From contig JALHNT010000029.1 in assembly GCA_022843385.1 (NCBI GenBank), positions 34,672 through 98,671 on the forward strand: a stretch of DNA of 64,000 nucleotides, in the 5' to 3' direction. The notes under the pieces are model-generated. The model ran no database searches and was not told the DNA's origin. It saw only the letters and a program-made list of their open reading frames with translations. The translations under genes and the position numbers were made by a program. Below, piece after piece: positions 23,999-32,064 of this stretch (its first letter is position 1; each line of letters begins with the position of its first letter). The stretch comes from Anaerolineae bacterium. Its GTDB lineage: Bacteria; Chloroflexota; Anaerolineae; Aggregatilineales; Phototrophicaceae.

Positions 23999-24898
23999 CT
24001 ACGGACCGGTCACTTCAACCTGGGGAAGCTGGGCCTTGAGCGCGACCACCTGCTCGGCGCTCACCGGCGTCCTACTCAGGTCTATTTCCTGTAACTGATG
24101 CAACCCATACAGCGGCTCCAAGTCGCTGACCAGCGTGTTGTCCAGGCGCAATTCGCGCAGTCCACGCATCGGCCGCAGCGGGCGCAGATCAGTAATCGGC
24201 GTGTTGTAGAGGAACAACTCACTGGCCGCAGCCGCCTGTTCGATGCCATCGAGATCCATCAGACCAGTGCCGCTCAGGTCGAGTCGTTCGGTGGTCTGAA
24301 ACCAGCGCAGGCGGCGGATGACCGCCAGATCGGTGATCGGTGTACTATCGAGCGTCAGGTTCGTCAGATGTTCCAGACCCAGCAACGGGGCCAGATCGCT
24401 GACGCCCGTCCCTTCGATATGCAGTTCGCTCAACTGATGCAAGCCGGCCAGCGGGGCCAGATCGCTCACCAAGGTGTGGGCGACATCCAGGGTGGTCAAG
24501 CCGGTTAACTCGCGCAGCGGCGACAGATCGCGCACGCGGGTGTTGCGTAGGCGCAACGTTTGCAGCGTCATCCGATGGCGCAACGGTGACAGATCGTCAA
24601 CGCGGGTATGGCTGAGTTCGAGTTCTTTCAGTCCTAGATTTGCCAGTGGACTGAGATCGTCAACGGCCAGTCGGGGCAGCGCCAACGCTTCGAGCGCTGT
24701 CAGCCCGGCCAGCGGTTCCAGACTGAGCGGGCGGCTCACCACACTGCGATGCGGATTGGTGTGCCGGATGCGCAGCTCGCGCAGATGAGTCAGGGCGCGG
24801 AGCATCTCCAGATCAGGCGGCGTGACATTGACCACCTCCAGCACTTCGGTGTCCAGCGGAAAAGTATAGTCCCCGATGCGAATCGTTTCAGCCATCAT
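23999..24898 (-). CDS. Leucine-rich-repeat protein (SDS22/internalin-like)
   Basis: 299 residues, cytosolic (no signal peptide). From about residue 35 to the end there are about ten 22-residue repeats of the form LxxLxxLxLxxTxVxDLxPL (e.g. LKELELSHTRVDDLSPL, LTTLDVAHTLVSDLAPL, LRELRLDNTLVSDLEPL). This is the SDS22-like class, which builds protein-binding solenoids. It follows the metallopeptidase gene by 12 bp on the same strand, so the two are almost certainly co-transcribed; a binding or inhibitory partner of that protease is a reasonable guess. Start ATG 24898 with GGGGA at 7 nt. Confidence 0.85.
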   Translation of the reverse strand: MMAETIRIGDYTFPLDTEVLEVVNVTPPDLEMLRALTHLRELRIRHTNPHRSVVSRPLSLEPLAGLTALEALALPRLAVDDLSPLANLGLKELELSHTRVDDLSPLRHRMTLQTLRLRNTRVRDLSPLRELTGLTTLDVAHTLVSDLAPLAGLHQLSELHIEGTGVSDLAPLLGLEHLTNLTLDSTPITDLAVIRRLRWFQTTERLDLSGTGLMDLDGIEQAAAASELFLYNTPITDLRPLRPMRGLRELRLDNTLVSDLEPLYGLHQLQEIDLSRTPVSAEQVVALKAQLPQVEVTGP

Positions 24899-24910
24899 GG
24901 TGTGTTCCCC

Positions 24911-26479
24911 CTAAACCGATGGAAGCGCTCTGTAATGCGCGGACATCCAATCGATCACTGCTTTATCACGGGCTGGGTTGCCCAGGAGATGATCGTATTT
25001 TTTGGCGGAAGCCGCCACCACCAGATCACGCAGTTCCAGATCCGTCAGCGCACCCACAGGCGGGAACGGCACGCCCGACACTTCATTCCCAATCAGGCTC
25101 ATGGCGCGGGCGATGCTCTCGCTGATGGTCACGTCCAGCATCGTGACAATCTCCTGCCCGGCGGCCTGGGTGTGAATGGTCATATCGACCAGCTTGGATA
25201 TTTCCATGATGAGCGCTTTGTGGGTGGTGAACGGCGTTTTGTCGCCCTTGAGGTTGGCAATGCGCAGGCCGCGAATGAACGAGTGGGTATCGACCGCGGC
25301 ATCCCAGGCTTCGCGAATATGTTCGCTGGCATCGCGCCGGATTTTGTCCTCGCGCGTCATCACTCCCCCACCCTGCTTGACGCCGGGCGTGAAGGTGTCA
25401 GTCGGGAAACTGCTCTTCTTCAGGATGCGGCGCGGCAGTTCTTCGTAATGTGCCGCATTGGCGATCTTTTCTTTCTCCGTCATCGCCTCAAAACCCTGTG
25501 AGCCGTAATAGCCCAGATCATCAACTGCGGTGTCGGCCAGGTGGCTGGCCTCATGAATCAGCGTGATCTTGGTTTCGTCCGCGTCAACCACCTGCACCAC
25601 TTCCAGCAGCAGGTGCATATGCTGCGAATTGAAATGGGCCCACCCCCCTAACCCCACTTCAGGATCGTCGAGGTTGTAATCGGTGGTGACATGGCTGTTG
25701 AGATTCTTGTGTATCTCCTCCAGCGCCTTGTGCGCCTTGCCATAATTGGTTTTGGCAACCGCATCTTTCGAGCCGAAGACCGCCTTCAGACCGGCGCTAT
25801 CGCCCTGTGACTGGGTGATTAGGTCCATCGCATCCTTGATGGCCGTCTTGAGCTTGGGGACATCGCCGGCCTTGACGGTGGTGTTGGCGTCGTTCACATC
25901 CTTATAGACCTGAGTCTTATCGCTGGCATCAACCACCTTGTTGAACTCGGCTTCATCGATCTTGCCCGGCCCAGGGAAGATGCGGGCGATGATGTCGGGG
26001 ATGGGGTCGGTCGTCTTCAGCCGCTTCTCAAATTGCATCCGCCCCAACAGTTGCGCCATACGGTTCTTGATGACATCTTCGGGAATCTTCAGGTCTTTAG
26101 CGGTATAAGCAGCCTTGATCCGGTCAAACTCCGGCACACGAAAGCGTGTATCCGGCTTATGGAACGATTCGGCAATCGGGTTGCGCCCGCCCGGCAGGCG
26201 AATGGCGTAGCCGGTCGGGGCAAAGGTCAGCTCGTCAGCCTCGGTTTCAGGGGATTGAGAATTGCCCACGAGGCGCTGGACATAAGCGTTGCCATGCGTG
26301 CGCTGTAACTGGCGTACCACATCGGGCGTCAGGGTATCGGCGTTGGGCTGATGAATCGCGCTGGCTACCTGATCGGGGGTGGCGGCTTCTGGCGCGTACT
26401 CGGCTTCAGCAGGAATGCCATGCCGCTGTACCAATGCTTTCTTGCGTAGAGTTCGCTTGCTATAAACCTTTTCCGCCAT
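24911..26479 (-). CDS. Aspzincin-like metallopeptidase with N-terminal eCIS-cargo-type motif
   Basis: 522 residues. The N-terminus is basic and disordered. At 52-70 comes PDVVRQLQRTHGNAYVQRL, which resembles the LQRxxGNxxVxRL motif found next to DUF4157 in proteins associated with extracellular contractile injection systems. A helical region runs from ~115 to ~270. The catalytic part has LIHEASHLADT (HExxH, His309-His313) followed by DDLGYYG, recalling the GTxDxxYG third-ligand motif of M35 (aspzincin) peptidases. No signal peptide. No injection-system structural genes are in this window. The LRR gene follows in the same operon. Confidence 0.6.
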   Translation of the reverse strand: MAEKVYSKRTLRKKALVQRHGIPAEAEYAPEAATPDQVASAIHQPNADTLTPDVVRQLQRTHGNAYVQRLVGNSQSPETEADELTFAPTGYAIRLPGGRNPIAESFHKPDTRFRVPEFDRIKAAYTAKDLKIPEDVIKNRMAQLLGRMQFEKRLKTTDPIPDIIARIFPGPGKIDEAEFNKVVDASDKTQVYKDVNDANTTVKAGDVPKLKTAIKDAMDLITQSQGDSAGLKAVFGSKDAVAKTNYGKAHKALEEIHKNLNSHVTTDYNLDDPEVGLGGWAHFNSQHMHLLLEVVQVVDADETKITLIHEASHLADTAVDDLGYYGSQGFEAMTEKEKIANAAHYEELPRRILKKSSFPTDTFTPGVKQGGGVMTREDKIRRDASEHIREAWDAAVDTHSFIRGLRIANLKGDKTPFTTHKALIMEISKLVDMTIHTQAAGQEIVTMLDVTISESIARAMSLIGNEVSGVPFPPVGALTDLELRDLVVAASAKKYDHLLGNPARDKAVIDWMSAHYRALPSV

Positions 26480-26676
26480 CTGATCTGCACCCCTTTATGG
26501 TATGACCTGCGCTCATTATATGAAATAATCTCCCGACGTGTAAATTATGTGAGCCAAATTTCTCCTGCCTGCCATCGGTCAGATGCCTGCACCACTGCCC
26601 GGTGAATCTTAACTGGCTGCTACTCCTGTTCTTAGCTATAGTGGAGGCACCAGCCAGCGATGATCGAGGAACTCCC

Positions 26677-28014
26677 ATGCGCGACCAGTTGGATTTAGGG
26701 GTACTGGAACAGCAGGCACAGGCGTATAAACGCGGACGGCAGCGCTCCTGGCGGGCGACAATCTTCATGTTCGCCCTGGCTTATGGGCTGATACTTCTGG
26801 GGCAACCTCTGGTTGACCGACTTATCCATCCAAATATCAGGGGTGATGGTTTAGTTCTCACGGCTGGGCTTCCACTGGTCATCATGGTTGGCACTCTCAT
26901 CGCCGTTATGCTCCGCTTGAATTCTCTTCAGCAGCCCTGGGCAGCGAATAGCCGCAAGGCTGATGCGATCCTGCGCGAAATCTGGCCTGAATTGCCGACA
27001 ACGCCCATTCCACCCTGGAATCAGTACGAGATTGCCTACCTGATTGTCATGACCCTGCTCTTGTTTGTGATCTTCAGTTGGCAGAATATCGGCATTGCCA
27101 TCGGTTTCGCTATCCTGAACGCGGTAATATCCATCTATTCCCATGGTCTTGCCAGACGGTTGACATCTTTTGCCCAGGCAGCCGGGCATGTGATTCCAAC
27201 AGTTGTTTTCTATGGTGTTTTCGGCCTGGCGGTTGCAGTAAGTTCATGGATGGATGCTCCTGTGGTTGCCCCAGCCCTCGTACTTGCCTGGTGGGGATAT
27301 ACAGCGATTCTTCCCGGATACCGCATTCGCACTGCATTACGGGCGAGTCGTCATAGCGAAGTCGAGCAGCGGGTCAATTCAATGCTCCGTTGGTACCCCG
27401 ATACTGCCAACGTGATTCTATTGAAAGGCACATGCCTGCTGTTTGCTGGAAAACCGGCTGAGTCGGAAGCCATTTGTCGTCAGCTTTATATCGATATGCC
27501 GCATGGCAGCCTCTGGATGAAGGCAACGCTGCTGAACCCTATCGGCATGGCACTCAGTTACCAGGGTCGGTTTGCAGAAGGGTTGCGCTTCGTCGAATGT
27601 GCGTTGCTAAAATCACCAAACATGATGGCTTTTTATCTCAATCTGGCTGAAATCTATGTTCAGGCGGGGACAGAAGCACACCGCGCGCTGGACATACTGG
27701 AGGCCGGTGAACGTTCAACAACGGCCACTCCCGTTACGCGAAGCCTGATGCAGGGTGTTCGCGGTTGGGCATTGGCATTGTTGGGGCAATATGCGGAAGC
27801 CGAGGCGTCCATCGAACGCTCTTTTTCCAGCGTCCCCAAGAACAGCATCATTTTCCAGGCGGCTCTCCACTACATGGCCGCACAGGTACAATTATTGAAA
27901 GGCGAGCGCGAGAAAGCCGCCGAGCATTTCCGGCAGGCCGTCGCCCTCGACACCGGGTTGTATGGGCAGCGGGCGGCCAAAGCGCTAGCCGAACTGGAGG
28001 CGGCAGCCTCCTGA
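26677..28014 (+). CDS. Membrane-anchored TPR protein
   Basis: 445 residues from ATG 26677 (SD GAGGAA at 5 nt); a longer frame from 26602 lacks a ribosome site. The N-terminal half has about six hydrophobic helices (around 27-48, 58-78, 118-137, 138-152, 165-185, 192-212). The C-terminal half (from ~240) holds TPR-type helix pairs (RYPDTANVILLKGTCLLFAGKPAESEAICRQL, then ALLGQYAEAEASIERSF and LKGEREKAAEHFRQAVALD). It probably displays a TPR scaffold on the cytosolic face. Function unknown. It precedes the lys operon but ends before that operon's own promoter. Confidence 0.7.
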   Translation: MRDQLDLGVLEQQAQAYKRGRQRSWRATIFMFALAYGLILLGQPLVDRLIHPNIRGDGLVLTAGLPLVIMVGTLIAVMLRLNSLQQPWAANSRKADAILREIWPELPTTPIPPWNQYEIAYLIVMTLLLFVIFSWQNIGIAIGFAILNAVISIYSHGLARRLTSFAQAAGHVIPTVVFYGVFGLAVAVSSWMDAPVVAPALVLAWWGYTAILPGYRIRTALRASRHSEVEQRVNSMLRWYPDTANVILLKGTCLLFAGKPAESEAICRQLYIDMPHGSLWMKATLLNPIGMALSYQGRFAEGLRFVECALLKSPNMMAFYLNLAEIYVQAGTEAHRALDILEAGERSTTATPVTRSLMQGVRGWALALLGQYAEAEASIERSFSSVPKNSIIFQAALHYMAAQVQLLKGEREKAAEHFRQAVALDTGLYGQRAAKALAELEAAAS

Positions 28015-28101
28015 TGCGGGGCAATCGTAGCAGGATAGCCTGGGCAGCCCGGCCACAAATCTGTGGCAGACTATCCAAACGCATTCGTGCAGGCTGCACA
28101 C

Positions 28102-28130
28102 TTGCGCCCAAACGACCCGCAGGTTATAGT
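28102..28130 (+). promoter_or_regulatory. Predicted sigma-70 promoter of the lys operon
   Basis: TTGCGC (28102-28107), 17-bp spacer, TATAGT (28125-28130). Initiation would fall near 28137, giving a leader of about 210 nt before lysW that contains the leader peptide and attenuator. Confidence 0.5.
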
Positions 28131-28160
28131 CATCCACATTGTTTTTGCAGAGGTTGAATC

Positions 28161-28211
28161 ATGTCTAATCTCGCGCTTTCTAAGAAGGATAAGAAGCCTA
28201 GCCCGACCTAA
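28161..28211 (+). CDS. Lysine-rich leader peptide of the lys operon
   Basis: A 16-residue frame, MSNLALSKKDKKPSPT, with SD GAGG (28150-28153) placed 7 nt before the ATG. Codons 8, 9, 11 and 12 are all lysine (AAG), at 28182-28196. The stop at 28209-28211 sits immediately before a strand (28212-28218) that can pair with the downstream terminator arm. This is the design of amino-acid leader peptides that sense charged tRNA by ribosome stalling. Its place directly ahead of lysW makes lysine the sensed amino acid. Confidence 0.75.
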   Translation: MSNLALSKKDKKPSPT

Positions 28212-28271
28212 GTCCGGGATTTTTGGTTTCTGGAAAGCGTCACTCAAACGCGCACACGAACCCGCCCGGAC
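28202..28271 (+). promoter_or_regulatory. Attenuator: mutually exclusive leader RNA pairings
   Basis: Segment 1 CCCGAC (28202-28207) can pair with segment 2 GTCCGGG (28212-28218) across a CTAA loop. Segment 2 can instead pair perfectly over 7 bp with segment 3 CCCGGAC (28265-28271), which contains part of the terminator's 5' arm and loop. A ribosome stalled on the lysine codons would cover segment 1, freeing segment 2 to disrupt the terminator. A ribosome at the stop codon would cover segment 2 and let the terminator form. Confidence 0.65.
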
Positions 28272-28284
28272 AGGCGGGTTTTTT
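28259..28284 (+). terminator. Rho-independent terminator inside the lys leader
   Basis: A perfect 8-bp stem, AACCCGCC with GGCGGGTT, a six-base loop and then a run of six T. It lies 64 bp upstream of lysW in the same orientation, so it must be read through for operon expression. Confidence 0.85.
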
Positions 28285-28347
28285 GTTGCCTTTTCACGTG
28301 TGGATTACGCTGGTCATCAGCTTGTTGTTCAAAGGAGTCAATCGATC

Positions 28348-28521
28348 ATGTCCACTCTGCCCACCTGCCCGGTCTGCGGCGCATCCATCCTGGTGCCGGC
28401 CAACGTCATGAAGCACGAGATCATCCCGTGCCAGGACTGCGGCACCGAACTGGAAATCGTCAACCTCGATCCGCTGGAAGTCGAACAGGCTCCCGAAGTC
28501 CAGGAAGATTGGGGCGAATAA
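28348..28521 (+). CDS. lysW: LysW amino-group carrier protein
   Basis: 57 residues with a zinc ribbon (Cys7-x2-Cys10, Cys28-x2-Cys31) and the hallmark C-terminal EDWGE, whose terminal glutamate is ligated to the substrate amino group. LysW carries alpha-aminoadipate (or glutamate) through the lysine (or ornithine/arginine) pathway, protecting the amino group. SD AAAGGAG is ideally spaced. The stop lies 3 bp before lysX. First structural gene of the operon behind the attenuator. Confidence 0.97.
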   Translation: MSTLPTCPVCGASILVPANVMKHEIIPCQDCGTELEIVNLDPLEVEQAPEVQEDWGE

Positions 28522-28524
28522 TTC

Positions 28525-29403
28525 ATGCACGTCGGCATCATCATCTCTCACGTCCGGCCCGAAGAAAAGCTGCTGATCGAAGCCTTTCAGAAGCATGGTC
28601 TTACGCCGGACATCATCTCTGACCGCGAGATCGATCTGGAACTCACAGCGGGCGCGGAACAACTCGCTCCGGGCGGCGCGGCCTGGGGCGATTACGACCT
28701 GATCCTGGAGCGCAGCGTCAGCACGTCGCGCGGGCTGTACCTGCTGGCGATCTTCCAGAGCTGGGGGCTTCACGCGCTCAACTCGTACCAGACGGCCTCG
28801 ACCTGCGCCGACAAATTTCTGACTACCATCGCGCTGGCTCAGGCGGGCGTGCCACAACCGGCGGCGCGCACGGCCTTCGACCCGGACAGCGCCCTGCAAT
28901 CCATCGCCAAACTGGGGTATCCGGCGGTGCTGAAGCCGGTCACCGGCTCGTGGGGGCGGCTGCTGGCGCGGGTGAATGACCCGACCGCGGCCGAGGCCAT
29001 CATCGAACATCGCCAGACGCTCGGCGATTACCAGCACCACATCTACTACACCCAGGAATATGTGCAGAAGCCGCAGCGCGACATCCGCGCCTTCGTGCTG
29101 GGGGAGCGGACGATCTGCGCCATCTACCGCAGCTCGGAACACTGGATCACCAACACGGCGCGCGGCGGCAAAGCCTCGAATTGTCCGGTGACGCCGGAGC
29201 TGGATGCGCTGTGCGTCAAGGCGGCGCAGGCCGTCGGCGGGGGCATCGTCGCCATCGATGTGTTCGAGGACCCGCAGCGCGGTCTGCTGGTCAATGAGAT
29301 CAATCACACGATGGAATTCCGCAATTCCAGCGCCCCCACCGGCGTCGATATTCCGAGCGAAGTCGTGGCCTACGCCCTCAGCACGGTCAAGGGGGGTGGA
29401 TGA
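28525..29403 (+). CDS. lysX: LysW ligase LysX (ATP-grasp, RimK family)
   Basis: 292 residues. The RimK-like ATP-grasp is recognisable from YPAVLKPVTGSWGRLLARV (ATP-binding lysine and glycine loop), QEYVQKPQRDIRAFVLG and the metal-binding LLVNEINHTMEFRN. ARGGKASNCPV is characteristic of LysX/ArgX enzymes. It joins alpha-aminoadipate to the C-terminal Glu of LysW using ATP. The lysine-type leader upstream and the homocitrate synthase gene downstream argue for lysine as the main product, though LysX may also accept glutamate. Confidence 0.95.
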   Translation: MHVGIIISHVRPEEKLLIEAFQKHGLTPDIISDREIDLELTAGAEQLAPGGAAWGDYDLILERSVSTSRGLYLLAIFQSWGLHALNSYQTASTCADKFLTTIALAQAGVPQPAARTAFDPDSALQSIAKLGYPAVLKPVTGSWGRLLARVNDPTAAEAIIEHRQTLGDYQHHIYYTQEYVQKPQRDIRAFVLGERTICAIYRSSEHWITNTARGGKASNCPVTPELDALCVKAAQAVGGGIVAIDVFEDPQRGLLVNEINHTMEFRNSSAPTGVDIPSEVVAYALSTVKGGG

Positions 29404-29818
29404 TGATGAAGAGGAGAGATTTACCGCCAAGTCGCCAAGAACGCCAAGAAAAAGAAGCAGAATTGAACCACAGAGACGCAGAGAACACCGAGAGGAATCA
29501 GAGGTCTTTTCCTTTCAACCTAGCACTCAGCGCTTTGCACTTTCTGAGCAGACACAGAGAGCAAGCAGAGACTATTGCTCTTCCGCTGGGGGTTATAACC
29601 GCCCAGCTCGCGGGAAATACGGTAAGCGCACTAAAGGCGCTGAAAAAGACAGTCTGGAACAGAAGCCCCTTCAGTAGGCTTCTGCGCAAGGGTAGCAGCG
29701 GGATTAATCCCGCTGCGGCGGACAACCGATTGGTCGCCGTCTTTTCGAGAGCGCAATCCCAGTCTTCCACTTTGCACTTTGCACTCAGCACTTGCAACTC
29801 TGTTCCGGGCGGTGCCGT
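29404..29818. repeat. Intergenic repeat debris between lysX and lysY
   Basis: No gene is supported. The region has a CGCCAAG array at 29423-29448 that matches the terminal repeats of the GxxExxY element at 32065-32563, an ACCACAGAGAC/AGAGAAC-type repeat near 29465-29495, and TTTGCACTT/AGCACTT-type repeats near 29520 and 29770. A hairpin GCAGCGGGATTAATCCCGCTGC lies near 29696-29717. It looks like the scar of several insertions into the operon. Confidence 0.6.
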
Positions 29819-30871
29819 ATGTTAAGGGTGGGGATTGTCGGCGGAAGCGGCTACACCGGCGGCGAACTGCTGCGGCTGCTGGTGACGCATCCCGAAGTCG
29901 AAGTCGTCCAGGCGACCTCTGAGAGCAACATCGGCAAGTTCGCCTATCAGGTGCATCCGCAGTTGCGCGGCAAGACCCAACTGCGCTTCATCGGACGCGA
30001 TGGGCTGGAGGCATGTGACCTGCTGTTCCTGGCGCTGCCGCATGGCGAAGCGCAGAAGCATATCAACCGCTACGCCGGACTCGCGCCACGCCTCATCGAC
30101 CTGAGCGCCGATTTCCGGCTGCGCGACCCGGCGCTATATGAGCAGACCTATGGGCATCCCCATGCCGCATCAGAGTGGCTGGGCAAGTTTGTCTACGGCC
30201 TGCCGGAACTCCACCGTGAGCAACTGCGCGGGGCGTCCTATGCCAGCGGTGTCGGCTGTAATGCGACGGCCAGCACCCTGGCGATCTGGGCGGTGGCGCG
30301 GGCTGGCTTGCTCCAGCCGGATCAGCCGGTGTTCATCGATGCCAAAGTCGGCAGCAGCGAGGCCGGACGCGAACCGAGCGACAGCAGCCATCATCCGGCG
30401 CGGGCGGGCATTGTGCGCCCCTTCGCCCTGGTCGGTCACCGGCATGAGGCGGAAGTGATGCAAGCCCTCACCGTCATGAGCGAGGGAGAACCACGATGGG
30501 ACATTCGCATCGCGGTCAACAGCGTCGAACTGGTGCGCGGGGTGGCGGCTGCGGCTTATGTCACGCTCAAGCCGGGCTTGCAGGACAAGGACTTCTGGGG
30601 AGCCTATCGCGCCGCCTGGAGTGGACAGCCGTTTGTGCGGATTGTTCACGAGAAAAGCGGCCTGCATCGTCATCCCGAACCACGCCTGCTGGCCGGGACG
30701 AATTATGCCGATGTCGGCTGGGAGTATGATGCCAGGACCGGGCGGACAGCGCTGATCTGTGCCATCGACAATCTGGGAAAAGGTGCGGCGGGATCGGCGG
30801 TACAGTGCATGAACCTGATGTGCGGATTTGAAGAGATGACGGCGCTGACCTTCGGCGGCATCTATCCGTAG
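29819..30871 (+). CDS. lysY: LysW-aminoadipate 6-phosphate reductase (LysY/ArgC)
   Basis: 350 residues. The N-terminal Rossmann loop is GIVGGSGYTGGELLRLL (8-14). Catalytic Cys147 sits in SGVGCNATAS, the form seen in LysY rather than the GNPGC form of many ArgC. FRLRDP and KVGSSEAGR are also family motifs. It reduces the LysW-bound acyl phosphate to the semialdehyde with NADPH. The start ATG 29819 has only a weak ribosome site, possibly because repeats inserted just upstream; an in-frame ATG nine codons earlier is unlikely. Confidence 0.93.
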   Translation: MLRVGIVGGSGYTGGELLRLLVTHPEVEVVQATSESNIGKFAYQVHPQLRGKTQLRFIGRDGLEACDLLFLALPHGEAQKHINRYAGLAPRLIDLSADFRLRDPALYEQTYGHPHAASEWLGKFVYGLPELHREQLRGASYASGVGCNATASTLAIWAVARAGLLQPDQPVFIDAKVGSSEAGREPSDSSHHPARAGIVRPFALVGHRHEAEVMQALTVMSEGEPRWDIRIAVNSVELVRGVAAAAYVTLKPGLQDKDFWGAYRAAWSGQPFVRIVHEKSGLHRHPEPRLLAGTNYADVGWEYDARTGRTALICAIDNLGKGAAGSAVQCMNLMCGFEEMTALTFGGIYP

Positions 30872-30930
30872 CAGTCGGTAGTCGGTAGTCGGTAGTCAAC
30901 AGACATGACGCTGTACAAGACGAGAGGGGT

Positions 30931-31107
30931 GTAGGGGCGCAATATTGAGGTTTGATGAATTGATTCGGCAATCGCTATCAGGTACGGCGGACGTGCCGTT
31001 GCACGTCCCTACACCCGATCGTTCGTAGGGACACCCAATGGGGTGTCCGCTGGTTCGCCAATCACAATGCCGATTTAATTCATCAACGGTCAATATTGCG
31101 CCCCTAC
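30931..31107. mobile_element. MITE-like element with nested hairpins
   Basis: Two ~40-bp imperfect inverted arms (30931-30970 and 31068-31107; outer sequence GTAGGGGCGCAATATTGA) enclose two tandem hairpins: GGACGTGC-CGTT-GCACGTCC and GGACACCC-AATG-GGGTGTCC (30987-31050). The core recurs at 61861-61926. No coding capacity. The gap also has a GTCGGTA tandem repeat just after lysY (near 30871-30897). Confidence 0.7.
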
Positions 31108-31194
31108 TGAAGATCATCTCATTTTGAAATGACTTCGCCATTAGCACTTTGAACTTAGCACTTAGCACTTTGAACTAACAACCAGGAACTACCC

Positions 31195-32016
31195 ATGACC
31201 AACCCACTCCACATCCTCAAACTGGGCGGCGGTGCCGGCAACGACCATGCTGCCACGCTGCGGAATCTGGCCGAACGCATCCAGCGCGGCGAGCGCTGGG
31301 TGCTGGTGCATGGCGTCAGCGATGCCGCCAACCGCCTCGGCGACCAGGTCGGCTATCCGGCGCAGATGCTCACCACCAATGGCGGTCACAGCAGCCGCTA
31401 TACCGATGCCCGCACCATCGAAATCTTCGGCCAGGCCGTCGGTGGAGTCAATCAACTGATGGTGGCGGAACTGGCGCGGCAGGGTGTCAACGCCGTCGGG
31501 CTGACCGGGCCGAACATCATCCAGGCGCAGCGCAAAGCGGCCATCCGCGCCATCGTCAATGGACGGCAGGTGATCGTCCGCGACGACCACACCGGCAGCA
31601 TCACCGGCGTGAATGCCCCCCTGCTCACCACCCTGCTCGATGCCGGCTTCACCCCCGTTGTTGCGCCGATGGCGATGGGGCTGGAATTTGAACGGCTGAA
31701 CGTCGATGGCGATCTGGTGGCGGCCAACCTCGCCCGCGCGCTGGGTGCCGATGCACTTGTCATCCTGAGCAATGTGCCGGGGCTGATGCGCGACCTGCAC
31801 GATCCGACCTCGCTGGTGACTGGTTTCAGTCTGGATGAGCTAGAACGCTACGAACCGCTGGCAGCCGGACGGATGAAGAAGAAGCTGCTGGCAGCCCAGG
31901 CAGCCCAGGTCAGCCGCACCATCCTGGCCGACTCACGGGGCGATCACCCGCTGGACGCCGCCCTGGCCGGTGGTGGCACGCACATCACAGCAGCCCAGGC
32001 AACGGTGGTGGCATAA
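31195..32016 (+). CDS. lysZ: LysW-aminoadipate kinase LysZ
   Basis: 273 residues of the amino-acid kinase family: HILKLGGGAGND (phosphate loop), WVLVHGVSDAANRL, GLTGPN, VVAPMAMGLEFERLNVDGDLVAANLARAL and VILSNVPGLM. These match LysZ/ArgB-type kinases acting on LysW-bound substrate, producing the acyl phosphate that LysY reduces. SD AGGA at 7 nt. It is preceded by the MITE and an AGCACTT/GAACTTAG repeat stretch (31143-31185). Confidence 0.95.
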   Translation: MTNPLHILKLGGGAGNDHAATLRNLAERIQRGERWVLVHGVSDAANRLGDQVGYPAQMLTTNGGHSSRYTDARTIEIFGQAVGGVNQLMVAELARQGVNAVGLTGPNIIQAQRKAAIRAIVNGRQVIVRDDHTGSITGVNAPLLTTLLDAGFTPVVAPMAMGLEFERLNVDGDLVAANLARALGADALVILSNVPGLMRDLHDPTSLVTGFSLDELERYEPLAAGRMKKKLLAAQAAQVSRTILADSRGDHPLDAALAGGGTHITAAQATVVA

Positions 32017-32064
32017 AGAAGAATTGAACCACAGAGTGACGAGCTTACACAAGATGAAGATCTA

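Noticed and set aside
28259..28284. Terminator considered as the end of the membrane-TPR gene
   Set aside because: It lies 245 bp past that stop codon, after a promoter and a lysine leader peptide, and fits better as the attenuator of the lys operon.
29400..29825. Open frames between lysX and lysY
   Set aside because: The sequence is repeat debris; translated residues reflect the repeats and no ribosome site fits.
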